From Nocardioides sp. (GTDB lineage: Bacteria; Actinomycetota; Actinomycetes; Propionibacteriales; Nocardioidaceae), in the NCBI GenBank assembly GCA_029264225.1, contig JARICB010000384.1, positions 1 through 8,363 of the forward strand: a DNA stretch of 8,363 bases, in the 5' to 3' direction. Positions 1-6,334 of the stretch are shown one piece after another; positions within the stretch are counted from its first letter, which is position 1, and each line of letters begins with the position of its first letter. Position numbers and translations under genes: made by a program. The notes below the pieces were generated by a model that saw nothing but the letters and a program-made list of their open reading frames with translations, was not told where the DNA came from and ran no database searches.

Positions 1-1902
1 GTCGCCAACGGCGACGACGTACGTCGACTGCTCAACGCCACGGGCGGCCTCCCACTCCTGATCGAGCAGATCGCGGTGCAAGTAGCGGGGGTCGGCCTGA
101 CCAACGTCGTGGCCACTGCCTCCCTCGCCGAAGCGGTCCGCGGCTCCTACGAACTCCTCGACGAGGACCAGCAACAGTGCTTTCGTCGCCTTGCGCACAT
201 GAGCTCGCCCGTGTCGCTGAACCTGCTCGCCGAGGTTGCCGAGACGGACCGCGACCACGTCATCTCCCTGGCAGGGGCTCTTGTACGCCGCAGTCTGATC
301 GAACTCCTTCCCGACGGCCGTTTCGACATGCTGGCGCCCATCCGTCGCTACGGGCAGGCCCTTACCGCCACGACCGACGATCGTCAGGCGACCCAGCGCG
401 CCCTACTGCGCTGGGCTGATCGGGTTGCTCCTACCGACTTCAATACCGGTGCCGCTGATGCTCCGTGGCTGGCCGACCTGACGGTCATGCGCGCCACCAT
501 CACCCGGGCGTGCGAGGACGACGCGACTCGCCCGCTCGGCTACGCCCTGGCCAATCGGATCTTCTCCTCCCTCTACACCTCCCTGCTGGCGGGCGACGCG
601 TTGGAGATCCTGGAGGCGGTCCTGCTCAGCGGCGATGGGCCGGCAGCGATCGGCGCACAGGTGGCTCGGCGTGCCGGGATCGCCGCCTCCGAGATGCGCG
701 GCACCTACGAAGGGCTGTGGCTCCTCGACCGCGCCGACAAGCACGCCCAGAGCGCACCCGACCCCGCCGGTGAGCTCGCCAAGAATGCCTCGATCCGTGC
801 AGAGATGCACCTTGACGCAGGGGCTCTGAGACAAGCCGAGGCAGAGGCCCTGCGCGCACTCGACCTCGATGCAGCCGGTGGGGAGATCCGTCGCCAGGTG
901 CTGCGCACCTTGGCCGATGTCCAGGTCTCCAAGGGTGATTTCAGGGCTGCGGAAGCCACGATCTCCGCGATCGTGTCGGGCCGTCTGGAGCGGGACGAAC
1001 AGTGGACTGCCATCTCGGCCCGGACCATGGTGGCCACCATGACGCTGGAGCACGGCCGCCCGGCCGAGGCCCTCTCCGCCGCCCGCGCCGTGGTCCGCGA
1101 TGCCCGGGCCGTCGCGGAGGACCGGGTCGCGCTCCTGGCCGAAACCCTGCTGCGCCGCCTCGATCCGACCTACCAACCGGACCCGGTCGACCGCGAGACC
1201 CTGCCGTGGGCGGTCCGCCTGCCCGTGCTTACCCAGGACTCTCGCGATCTGCTGCGCGCAGGAGACTTGGCGCACGCCACGGGCCTCGCCGCCGATGTGG
1301 TCGTCATGGCTGACAGCGCCGGGCTGGGACGCGACGGGGTCGAGGCTCGCCTGCTGCTCGGTCGTGCCCTGCTGGCCAGTGGCGATCATGCCCAGGCAGC
1401 CACTACGCTGCTCGCCGCGTTGGAACGGGCAGCACCCATGCCCATGCCGCTGCGCGTCGCCGATGCTCTCGACGCCCTCGCCCGACTCGGCCAGCAGCAC
1501 GGCGTACGCGAGGCTCGCTCGTTCTCGGCGACCGCGATGGCGCTGCGGGTCTCACGGCAAGCAACGCCGTGGGGATACACCGCAGACACGCCGGTTCGTG
1601 CCGTCGGATCTGTCCCGCCCGGCTGGATCGTCGACGACCACTTCACTGCGGCAGGCGTGGCAGCGGTCGCCGCACTGCTGTCGGGTCCACCAGATCGACA
1701 CATCGACACCGCCCTGGGCGAACTCACCAAGGCCGAACGGCTGGTGGCGGACCGGGTTGCGGACGGCTTGACCAGTCGTCAGATCGCCGAGGAACTGTTC
1801 GTCTCACCACGCACGGTCGACGCGCACCTGACGCACATCTACCGCAAGCTCGACATCAATACCCGCGCCCGGTTGGCCGCCATCGTCACCGACGCACGCT
1901 GA
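1..1902 (+). CDS. LuxR-type STAND regulator, 5'-truncated by window edge
   Basis: Reading frame 1 is open from the first base, giving 633 residues. A GTG at 76 is probably internal, because the residues before it (ATGGLPLLIEQIA) match the GLPL motif that ends an NB-ARC/STAND ATPase domain. The P-loop and true start lie outside the window. Fragment residues about 50-120 look like the winged helix that follows such ATPases. Residues about 145-520 are alanine- and leucine-rich paired helices, probably TPR-like. Residues about 574-631 are a clear LuxR/NarL HTH (LTKAERLVADRVADGLTSRQ, then SPRTVDAHL and YRKLDINTRARL). Family knowledge: such proteins (MalT, AfsR-like, LAL) are nucleotide-driven activators in the cytoplasm that oligomerise on sensing a ligand. 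The ligand and targets cannot be read here. The gene converges on the dehydrogenase operon with only 7 bases between stop codons, so co-regulation is not implied. Confidence 0.88.
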   Translation, partial: VANGDDVRRLLNATGGLPLLIEQIAVQVAGVGLTNVVATASLAEAVRGSYELLDEDQQQCFRRLAHMSSPVSLNLLAEVAETDRDHVISLAGALVRRSLIELLPDGRFDMLAPIRRYGQALTATTDDRQATQRALLRWADRVAPTDFNTGAADAPWLADLTVMRATITRACEDDATRPLGYALANRIFSSLYTSLLAGDALEILEAVLLSGDGPAAIGAQVARRAGIAASEMRGTYEGLWLLDRADKHAQSAPDPAGELAKNASIRAEMHLDAGALRQAEAEALRALDLDAAGGEIRRQVLRTLADVQVSKGDFRAAEATISAIVSGRLERDEQWTAISARTMVATMTLEHGRPAEALSAARAVVRDARAVAEDRVALLAETLLRRLDPTYQPDPVDRETLPWAVRLPVLTQDSRDLLRAGDLAHATGLAADVVVMADSAGLGRDGVEARLLLGRALLASGDHAQAATTLLAALERAAPMPMPLRVADALDALARLGQQHGVREARSFSATAMALRVSRQATPWGYTADTPVRAVGSVPPGWIVDDHFTAAGVAAVAALLSGPPDRHIDTALGELTKAERLVADRVADGLTSRQIAEELFVSPRTVDAHLTHIYRKLDINTRARLAAIVTDAR

Positions 1903-1916
1903 CCTTGCCTCAGCGT
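1896..1916. terminator. palindrome joining two convergent stop codons, possible bidirectional terminator
   Basis: ACGCTGA (1896-1902) and TCAGCGT (1910-1916) are perfect 7-bp arms around the 7-base intergenic spacer. Both genes' TGA stops sit in the arms. There is no T-run on either side, so this would be an actinobacterial-type terminator without a U-tract, or just coincidence of mirrored stop contexts. Confidence 0.35.
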
Positions 1917-3715
1917 CGGCTGTGGTCGCGGAATCCGCGCTGGGTCTTGCGTCCGAGATAGCCGGCCGTCACCAGGTGCTCGAGGAGCGGTGCGGGGGCG
2001 AAGCCGGGTTCGCGGAACTCCAGGTAGAGCTCGCGCTGGATGGCCAGCGCGACATCGTTGCCGACCACGTCGAGCAGTTCGAACGGCCCCATCGGCAGGG
2101 CGCAACCCTGCTTCATCGCCGTATCGATGTCGTCGGCGGTGGCGTAGTGCGCCTCCAGCATCTTGACGGCGTCGTTGAGGTAGGGGAACAGCAGGGCGTT
2201 GACGATGAAGCCAGCCCGGTCACCGCAGGAGACGGCGACCTTGCCGATCTGGTGGCAGAGTGCGCGCACGGTCTGCGCTACGTCCTCACCGGTCGCCACT
2301 GTCGAGACGACCTCTACCAGCTTCATGACGGGCGCCGGGTTGAAGAAGTGCATGCCGACGACGTCTTGGGGACGACGGGTGGCCTTGGCCAACGCGATCA
2401 CGGGTAGGGAGGACGTGGTCGTGGCCAGGATGGCACCGGGCTTGCAGATCTCGTCGAGGTTCTCGAACAGCGTGGTCTTGATCCGCAGGTCCTCAGCGAT
2501 CGCCTCGACCACCAGATCCACCTGGCCCAGATCATCCAGGGAGGTCGATCCGCTCACCCGGGCGAGCACCTCGGTCTTCGCCGACTCCTCGAGTCGGCCA
2601 CGCTGGATCGCCTTGTCGAGTGACTTCTCGATCGTGGCTCGCACACTCTCGACCTTGGCGGCCGAACGGCCGACGTACACGACCTCGAGACCGCTCTTGG
2701 CGAAGACCTCCACGATGCCGCTGGCCATGGTGCCGGTCCCGACCACCCCGACTGTCCCGATCGGGCGCTGGAACTGCGGTTGATCCTCGACCGACGGCGT
2801 CTGGTCGTCGACGACCATGGTCGAGGAGTCGGCGCGCTCGTAGGTGTAGAAGCCGCGCCCGGACTTTCGTCCGAGCAGCCCCGCGGTGACCATCTGCTTG
2901 AGGATCGGCGCGGGCGCGTGCAGACGGTCGCGGCCCTGGCGATACATCGTCTCGAGGATCTCGTACGCCGTGTCGAGGCCGATCAGGTCGAGCAGGGCGA
3001 GCGGCCCCATGGGGTAGCCGCACCCGAACCGCATGGCGGCATCGATGTCTTCGCGGGTGGCGTACCTGCCCTCGAACATCGACACGGCGTGATTGAGATA
3101 GCCGAACAGCAAGGTGTTGGCGATGAAGCCGGCCTTGTCACCACACACGACGGGGTTCTTGCCGAGCGTGCCTACCAGGCCCTCGACGTCGGCAAGGACG
3201 TCGGGCTCGGTCACCACGGTGCGGATGATCTCGACCAGGTTCTGCACCGGCGCCGGGTTGAAGAAGTGCAGGCCGACGACTCGACCCGGGCGACTGTTCG
3301 AGGTGGAGATCTCGGTCACGGAGAGCGAGGAGGTGTTCGTGGCCAAGATGGCATCCGGCTTGACGACGTCGTCGAGCCTGCGGAACAGGTCCTTCTTCAA
3401 CTCCAGCGACTCGACGACCGCCTCGACCACGAAGTCGGCCTCGGACAGTCCACCCAGATCCGTGACGAAGGAGATGCGGGCAAGGATCTCTGCCTGTTGC
3501 TCCTCACTCATCTTGCCGCGTGCGACCGCGCGGCCGGTGGAGTTGGTCAGGTGGGCGCGACCCCGCTCGACCGCCTCCTGGTTGACCTCGGCTCCCACTA
3601 CCGAGAAGCCGTGGCGGGCGAACACCTCCGCGATGCCCGCCCCCATGGTCCCGAGACCGATGACACCAATGACGTCGAACGTACGGGGAGCCCGCTCGGG
3701 CGCAGCGAAGGTCAT
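1910..3715 (-). CDS. Bimodular 3-hydroxyacyl-CoA dehydrogenase (two fused complete modules)
   Basis: This 601-residue cytoplasmic enzyme interconverts (S)-3-hydroxyacyl-CoA and 3-ketoacyl-CoA, probably with short chains such as 3-hydroxybutyryl-CoA. It contains two full 3HCDH units. Module 1 has a Rossmann domain at about 14-195 and a helical domain at about 196-292. Module 2 has a Rossmann domain at about 320-500 and a helical domain at about 502-597. The catalytic set is intact in both: S129, H150, E162 and N200, then S435, H456, E468 and N506, with the spacing seen in single-module enzymes. Module 1 has GLGTMG and E43 after strand 2, typical of NAD binding. Module 2 has GTGTMA and then GRS (349-351), which suggests NADP. 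ATG is the only in-frame start near the first strand, and no strong Shine-Dalgarno is visible. It follows its paralogue by 48 bases and is probably in the same operon. Related actinobacterial proteins of about 590-600 residues are usually called 3-hydroxybutyryl-CoA dehydrogenase. Confidence 0.93.
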   Translation of the reverse strand: MTFAAPERAPRTFDVIGVIGLGTMGAGIAEVFARHGFSVVGAEVNQEAVERGRAHLTNSTGRAVARGKMSEEQQAEILARISFVTDLGGLSEADFVVEAVVESLELKKDLFRRLDDVVKPDAILATNTSSLSVTEISTSNSRPGRVVGLHFFNPAPVQNLVEIIRTVVTEPDVLADVEGLVGTLGKNPVVCGDKAGFIANTLLFGYLNHAVSMFEGRYATREDIDAAMRFGCGYPMGPLALLDLIGLDTAYEILETMYRQGRDRLHAPAPILKQMVTAGLLGRKSGRGFYTYERADSSTMVVDDQTPSVEDQPQFQRPIGTVGVVGTGTMASGIVEVFAKSGLEVVYVGRSAAKVESVRATIEKSLDKAIQRGRLEESAKTEVLARVSGSTSLDDLGQVDLVVEAIAEDLRIKTTLFENLDEICKPGAILATTTSSLPVIALAKATRRPQDVVGMHFFNPAPVMKLVEVVSTVATGEDVAQTVRALCHQIGKVAVSCGDRAGFIVNALLFPYLNDAVKMLEAHYATADDIDTAMKQGCALPMGPFELLDVVGNDVALAIQRELYLEFREPGFAPAPLLEHLVTAGYLGRKTQRGFRDHSRR

Positions 3716-3763
3716 GGCCGCATGATCGCACGAGTCGGGCGAGCACCGACGGCCAACTCGGCC

Positions 3764-4942
3764 TCAGGCGTAGTCGTGAAAGCCGTGACCGGTCTTGCGA
3801 CCGAGGTGGCCGGCCGCGACCTTCTGCTCCAGCAGCGGGGCCGGCGCGAAACCGGGCTCCTTGAACTCGGCGAAGAGTTCCTGCTGGATGGCCAGGGAGA
3901 CGTCGTTGCCGACCACGTCGAGAAGGGCGAAGGGGCCCATCGGGAAACCGGCGTGCTCCTTGATCGCGGCGTCGATCTCGGCGAGCGGCACCCCACCGTC
4001 GGCGTGCAGGGTGACGGCGTCGTTGAGGTAGGGGAAGAGCAGCGCGTTGACGATGAAGCCGGCGCGATCTCCGCAGGAGACTGCGACCTTGCCGATGCTC
4101 GCGCACAGCGCCTTCGTCGTCTCGTCGACCTCGGGGTCGGTGAGTTCGGTGGTGACGACCTCGACCAGCTTCATGACCGGCGCCGGGTTGAAGAAGTGCA
4201 TACCGATGACCAACTCGGGGCGCCCGGTGGCATTCGCGCACGAGGCGATCGGCAGCGAGGAGGTCGTAGTGGCCAAGATTGCGCCCGGCTTGCAGATGCG
4301 GTCGAGGTCGGCGAAGAGCTCGGTCTTGATGCCCAGGTCCTCCGCGATGGCCTCAACCACGAGGTCGACGTCGCCAAGTGCGGATCGCTGGGTGGTCCCG
4401 GTGAGTCGGCCCAGTACGTCGCTCTTGGTGGCCTCGTCGAGCTTGCCCCGGGAGATCGCCTTGTCGAGCGACTTCTCGATCGCTGCCCGAACACCACCCA
4501 CCTTGTCGTCGGAGCGACCGACGTACACGACCTGGTAGCCGCTCTTGGCGAACACCTCCACGATGCCTGAGGCCATGGTTCCGGTCCCTACGACCCCCAC
4601 GGTGGCGATGGTGTGGCGGAGAGCGGGGGCAACCGCATCGAGTGCGGTGTCCGCGTCGGCGAAGGTCGTGCCCTGCGCCACCATCGTCTCCAGCAGGTCG
4701 GCCGGCTTGTGCAGGTTGTCGCCCGACCCGGCGTACCGCTCGGCGAGCAGGTCGCGCACCTCGCGCAGACCGATCTCGTCGAGCATGCTCAGGGGGCCTA
4801 CCGGGTATCCGCAGCCGAAACGCATGGCGGCGTCGATGTCGACCCGCGAGGCGTAGGACTGCTCATACATCCGCACGGCGTGGTTGAGGTAAGGCAGTAC
4901 CAGCGTACGGCTGATCGGGTCGGAGACGAGCTGTGAAGTCAT
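3764..4942 (-). CDS. 3-hydroxyacyl-CoA dehydrogenase paralogue with orphan N-terminal helical domain
   Basis: The protein has 392 residues. Residues 112-392 form a complete dehydrogenase module very close, by eye, to module 2 of the downstream gene. Its Rossmann domain starts at VGVVGTGTMASG, and S228, H249, E261 and N299 are all present. Residues 8-90 are not a Rossmann fold. They match the helical domain of module 1 of the downstream protein (YLNHAV, DIDAAMRFGCGYP, GPLSMLD), but the catalytic Asn position is R12. The first Rossmann domain is therefore missing, not frameshifted, since only about 95 bases separate this start from the divergent nucS. ATG at 4942 is preferred. Extending to a GTG at 5056 would add 38 unrelated, arginine-rich residues running across the promoter region and into nucS. 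GTGTMA and GRS (142-144) suggest NADP(H). It is likely the first gene of a two-gene operon. Confidence 0.9.
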   Translation of the reverse strand: MTSQLVSDPISRTLVLPYLNHAVRMYEQSYASRVDIDAAMRFGCGYPVGPLSMLDEIGLREVRDLLAERYAGSGDNLHKPADLLETMVAQGTTFADADTALDAVAPALRHTIATVGVVGTGTMASGIVEVFAKSGYQVVYVGRSDDKVGGVRAAIEKSLDKAISRGKLDEATKSDVLGRLTGTTQRSALGDVDLVVEAIAEDLGIKTELFADLDRICKPGAILATTTSSLPIASCANATGRPELVIGMHFFNPAPVMKLVEVVTTELTDPEVDETTKALCASIGKVAVSCGDRAGFIVNALLFPYLNDAVTLHADGGVPLAEIDAAIKEHAGFPMGPFALLDVVGNDVSLAIQQELFAEFKEPGFAPAPLLEQKVAAGHLGRKTGHGFHDYA

Positions 4943-4965
4943 GTCGGGGAGTGTGACACGTGTTC

Positions 4966-4996
4966 TACTCACGAGTAATGGGCTGCTCACTACTCG
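4966..4996. promoter_or_regulatory. candidate operator: GAGTA/TACTC half-site cluster in divergent promoter region
   Basis: TACTC-AC-GAGTA at 4966-4977 is a perfect 5+5 palindrome. CGAGTA (4972-4977) pairs again as an inverted repeat with TACTCG (4991-4996). These three half-sites lie between the dehydrogenase start (4942, leftward) and the nucS start (5038, rightward), closer to the former. The size and symmetry suit a TetR-family or similar dimeric repressor, as often controls acyl-CoA genes. No regulator gene is in view, so the binder is unknown. Confidence 0.4.
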
Positions 4997-5023
4997 GTCA
5001 GAGATGTCGGTCACGCCGCCGGG

Positions 5024-5029
5024 TACGCT
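5024..5029 (+). promoter_or_regulatory. possible -10 element for leaderless nucS
   Basis: TACGCT fits the TANNNT pattern and ends 8 bases before the GTG start at 5038, so transcription would begin at or next to the start codon. No Shine-Dalgarno precedes the GTG (CCGTCCCC instead), which agrees with a leaderless message. No convincing -35 hexamer is seen. Confidence 0.35.
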
Positions 5030-5037
5030 CCGTCCCC

Positions 5038-5724
5038 GTGAGGATCGTCGTTGCACGCTGCCAGGTCGACTATGCCGGCCGACTGACTGCCCATCTGCCC
5101 ATGGCCACCCGGGTCCTGATGATCAAGGCCGACGGATCGGTGCTGGTGCACTCCGACGGCGGGTCCTACAAGCCGCTGAACTGGATGTCGCCACCGGCCA
5201 CGTTCCGCGAGGGCACCACTGAGGACGGCGAGGTGGAGTGGACCGTGACCGCGACCAAGACTGACGACACCTTGCGGATCTTGATCGGCGAGGTGATCAG
5301 CGACTCCTCCCACGACCTCGGGATCGACCCCGGCCTGCGCAAGGACGGTGTCGAGAAGCACCTCCAGGAGTTGCTGGCCGAGCATCCGGGCACCCTGGCC
5401 GCTGGTCTGACGCTGGTACGCCGCGAGTTCCCCACCGCTATCGGGCCGGTCGACCTCATGTGCCGCGACGAGGCCGGCCTCAGCGTGGCGGTGGAGATCA
5501 AGCGTCGCGGGGAGATCGACGGCGTCGAGCAGTTGACGCGCTACCTCGAACTACTCAACCGCGATCCCCTGCTCAACCGCTTGGGTCCGGTGCGCGGCAT
5601 CTTCGCCGCCCAGGAGATCAAACCCCAGGCCCGGGTCCTGGCCACGGATCGCGGCATCGCCTGCGCCCTGGTCGACTACGACTCGCTGCGAGGCATGGAC
5701 GACTCCGAGCATCGCCTCTTCTGA
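5038..5724 (+). CDS. nucS: Endonuclease NucS (EndoMS), mismatch-specific
   Basis: NucS cuts both strands at mismatches and supports replication fidelity in actinobacteria that lack MutS/MutL. The 228-residue length is normal for the family. The N-terminal part (about 1-100) carries the family motif [12 protein letters not shown] and [11 protein letters not shown]. The C-terminal nuclease domain shows IGPVDL (D139), [18 protein letters not shown] (E153, K155, Q165) and LELLNRD, which are the metal-binding and catalytic residues of the RecB-like fold. The end, SEHRLF, resembles the C-terminal clamp-binding tail described for corynebacterial NucS. I chose GTG at 5038 because the family begins with a short (V/M)R(I/L)V lead-in; the frame extends upstream to 4960, but those residues are unlike NucS. 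The gene is divergent from the dehydrogenase pair and overlaps the DUF952 gene. In mycobacteria nucS also sits near acyl-CoA genes (methylmalonyl-CoA epimerase, a thiolase). Confidence 0.97.
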   Translation: MRIVVARCQVDYAGRLTAHLPMATRVLMIKADGSVLVHSDGGSYKPLNWMSPPATFREGTTEDGEVEWTVTATKTDDTLRILIGEVISDSSHDLGIDPGLRKDGVEKHLQELLAEHPGTLAAGLTLVRREFPTAIGPVDLMCRDEAGLSVAVEIKRRGEIDGVEQLTRYLELLNRDPLLNRLGPVRGIFAAQEIKPQARVLATDRGIACALVDYDSLRGMDDSEHRLF

Positions 5725-6047
5725 TGGAGCCGATCTTCCACATCGCGACTCGCGTGGACTGGGAGGACGCCTGTCGCACCGGCGCCTACTCGACCTCCAC
5801 CGTCGACCGGACACTCGCACAGGAGGGCTTCATCCACGCTGCTCGGCGCGAGCAGGTCGATGGTGTCTTCGCACGCTACTACCGCGACCTGCTTGAGCCC
5901 CTCGTCCTGCTCGTGATCGACCCGGCACGCCTCGAGGGTGCCCCTGTTCGGGAGGACCCGGTCGGCCAGGACACGTATCCGCATATCTACGGGCCAATCA
6001 ACACCGCCGCCGTCGTCGACGTACAACCGCTCGAGCAGCAGACCTGA
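5724..6047 (+). CDS. DUF952 family protein
   Basis: This is a small cytoplasmic protein of 107 residues with no signal peptide or membrane segment. It fits the DUF952 pattern along its full length: FHIA then DWEDA near the start, GAYSTSTVD (20-28), EGFIHAA (34-40), LVLLVIDPARL (60-70), YPHIYGPI (85-92) and a closing VVDVQPL. Conserved histidines at 6, 38 and 87 may be functional. The biochemical role is not established; I recall DUF952 being grouped with ADP-ribosyltransferase-like folds, which would suggest nucleotide or RNA binding, but that is not proof. ATG at 5724 overlaps the nucS stop (TGATG), implying translational coupling. The frame continues upstream within nucS, but those residues are not DUF952-like. 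Confidence 0.88.
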   Translation: MEPIFHIATRVDWEDACRTGAYSTSTVDRTLAQEGFIHAARREQVDGVFARYYRDLLEPLVLLVIDPARLEGAPVREDPVGQDTYPHIYGPINTAAVVDVQPLEQQT

Positions 6048-6111
6048 AGCAGTCCGATCGCCGGGCCGGACGGCCCCGTTCCGCACTCGCCTCCGCATCC
6101 CCTCCCGTCAC
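6048..6111. other. start of gene-free convergent region, weak GC hairpin
   Basis: No gene is seen. GGGCC (6063-6067) and GGCCC (6072-6076) form a 5-bp stem with a GGAC loop, 15 bases after the DUF952 stop. It could help end the nucS transcript but lacks a T-run. Confidence 0.25.
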
Positions 6112-6159
6112 TGCTTCACCATGTTGAGTAGGGAAACCCCTACTCAACATGGTGGAGCG
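6112..6159. repeat. long palindrome (17-bp perfect arms), REP-like element or bidirectional terminator
   Basis: CACCATGTTGAGTAGGG (6117-6133) is mirrored exactly at 6138-6154 around the 4-base loop AAAC. Allowing two G-U pairs the stem grows to 22 bp (6112-6133 with 6138-6159). It lies 65 bases past the DUF952 stop, between convergent genes, where a symmetrical terminator is expected. There is no T-run. The arms are AT-richer than the surroundings, so a dispersed extragenic palindrome is an equal candidate. Confidence 0.75.
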
Positions 6160-6169
6160 TCGCCGTCGA

Positions 6170-6286
6170 GAACCGAGAGTGGTTCACCTGCAGGGGGACT
6201 CGCACCAGCGCCCGGCTTGTGAACGGGGCCCGAACTGTGCGCCCCTGTTCCTAGGTTATCGGCCAATGCTTGGGTCTCGAACCTAG
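6170..6286. other. structured gene-free segment with successive hairpins
   Basis: Several inverted repeats follow one another: GAACC/GGTTC (6170-6174 with 6181-6185), GAACGGGGC with GCCCCTGTTC (6221-6229 with 6241-6250, one bulged T), and CTAGGTT/AACCTAG (6251-6257 with 6280-6286). GTTCAC (6182-6187) can alternatively pair with GTGAAC (6219-6224). No credible ORF is present. It may be 3'-UTR structure or an unrecognised small RNA; no known RNA family was recognised. Confidence 0.35.
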
Positions 6287-6317
6287 AGATTCACCGGTCA
6301 GCCGGTGAATCTAGAGG
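6282..6317 (-). terminator. hairpin after the small cysteine protein gene
   Basis: AGATTCACCGG (6287-6297) and CCGGTGAATCT (6302-6312) form an 11-bp stem with a TCAG loop. It extends through a tandem A-G/G-A mismatch to three more pairs (CCT 6282-6284 with AGG 6315-6317). It starts 17 bases beyond the leftward gene's stop at 6335. There is no T-run in either direction, so it would be an intrinsic terminator without U-tract or an RNA-stabilising hairpin. Confidence 0.5.
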
Positions 6318-6334
6318 CCCACCACGGAACCAAT

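Noticed and set aside
403..1500. 365-codon minus-strand open frame inside the LuxR regulator
   Set aside because: The translation has no domain and is rich in G, Q and R as expected for a shadow of GC-rich coding DNA. The opposite strand has a clear regulator.
2780..4570. 596-codon plus-strand open frame opposite both dehydrogenase genes
   Set aside because: It is antisense to strongly conserved catalytic modules. Its translation is charged and repetitive, mirroring the duplicated genes, with no recognisable domain. Long antisense frames are expected in high-GC DNA.
4960..5037. N-terminal extension of NucS from GTG at 4960
   Set aside because: The 26 extra residues are unlike any NucS, run through the palindromic operator and promoter region, and the family normally starts a few residues before the VDY motif.
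4943..5056. 38-residue N-terminal extension of the dehydrogenase paralogue from 5056
   Set aside because: It would overlap the nucS start and the divergent promoters; the residues are arginine-rich with no match to a Rossmann or helical domain.
6126..6145. GAGTA...TACTC in the 6117-6154 palindrome as a second operator of the 4966 type
   Set aside because: The half-sites are in the opposite order and spaced by 10 bases, and they are fully explained by the longer palindrome; no promoter is nearby.
6226..6324. tRNA-like ends: GGGCC at 6226-6230 and GGCCC-A-CCA at 6316-6324
   Set aside because: Only 5 acceptor pairs form and there is no T-arm with a TTC loop before the 3' strand. The spacing would need a very long class II tRNA, and no anticodon arm fits.
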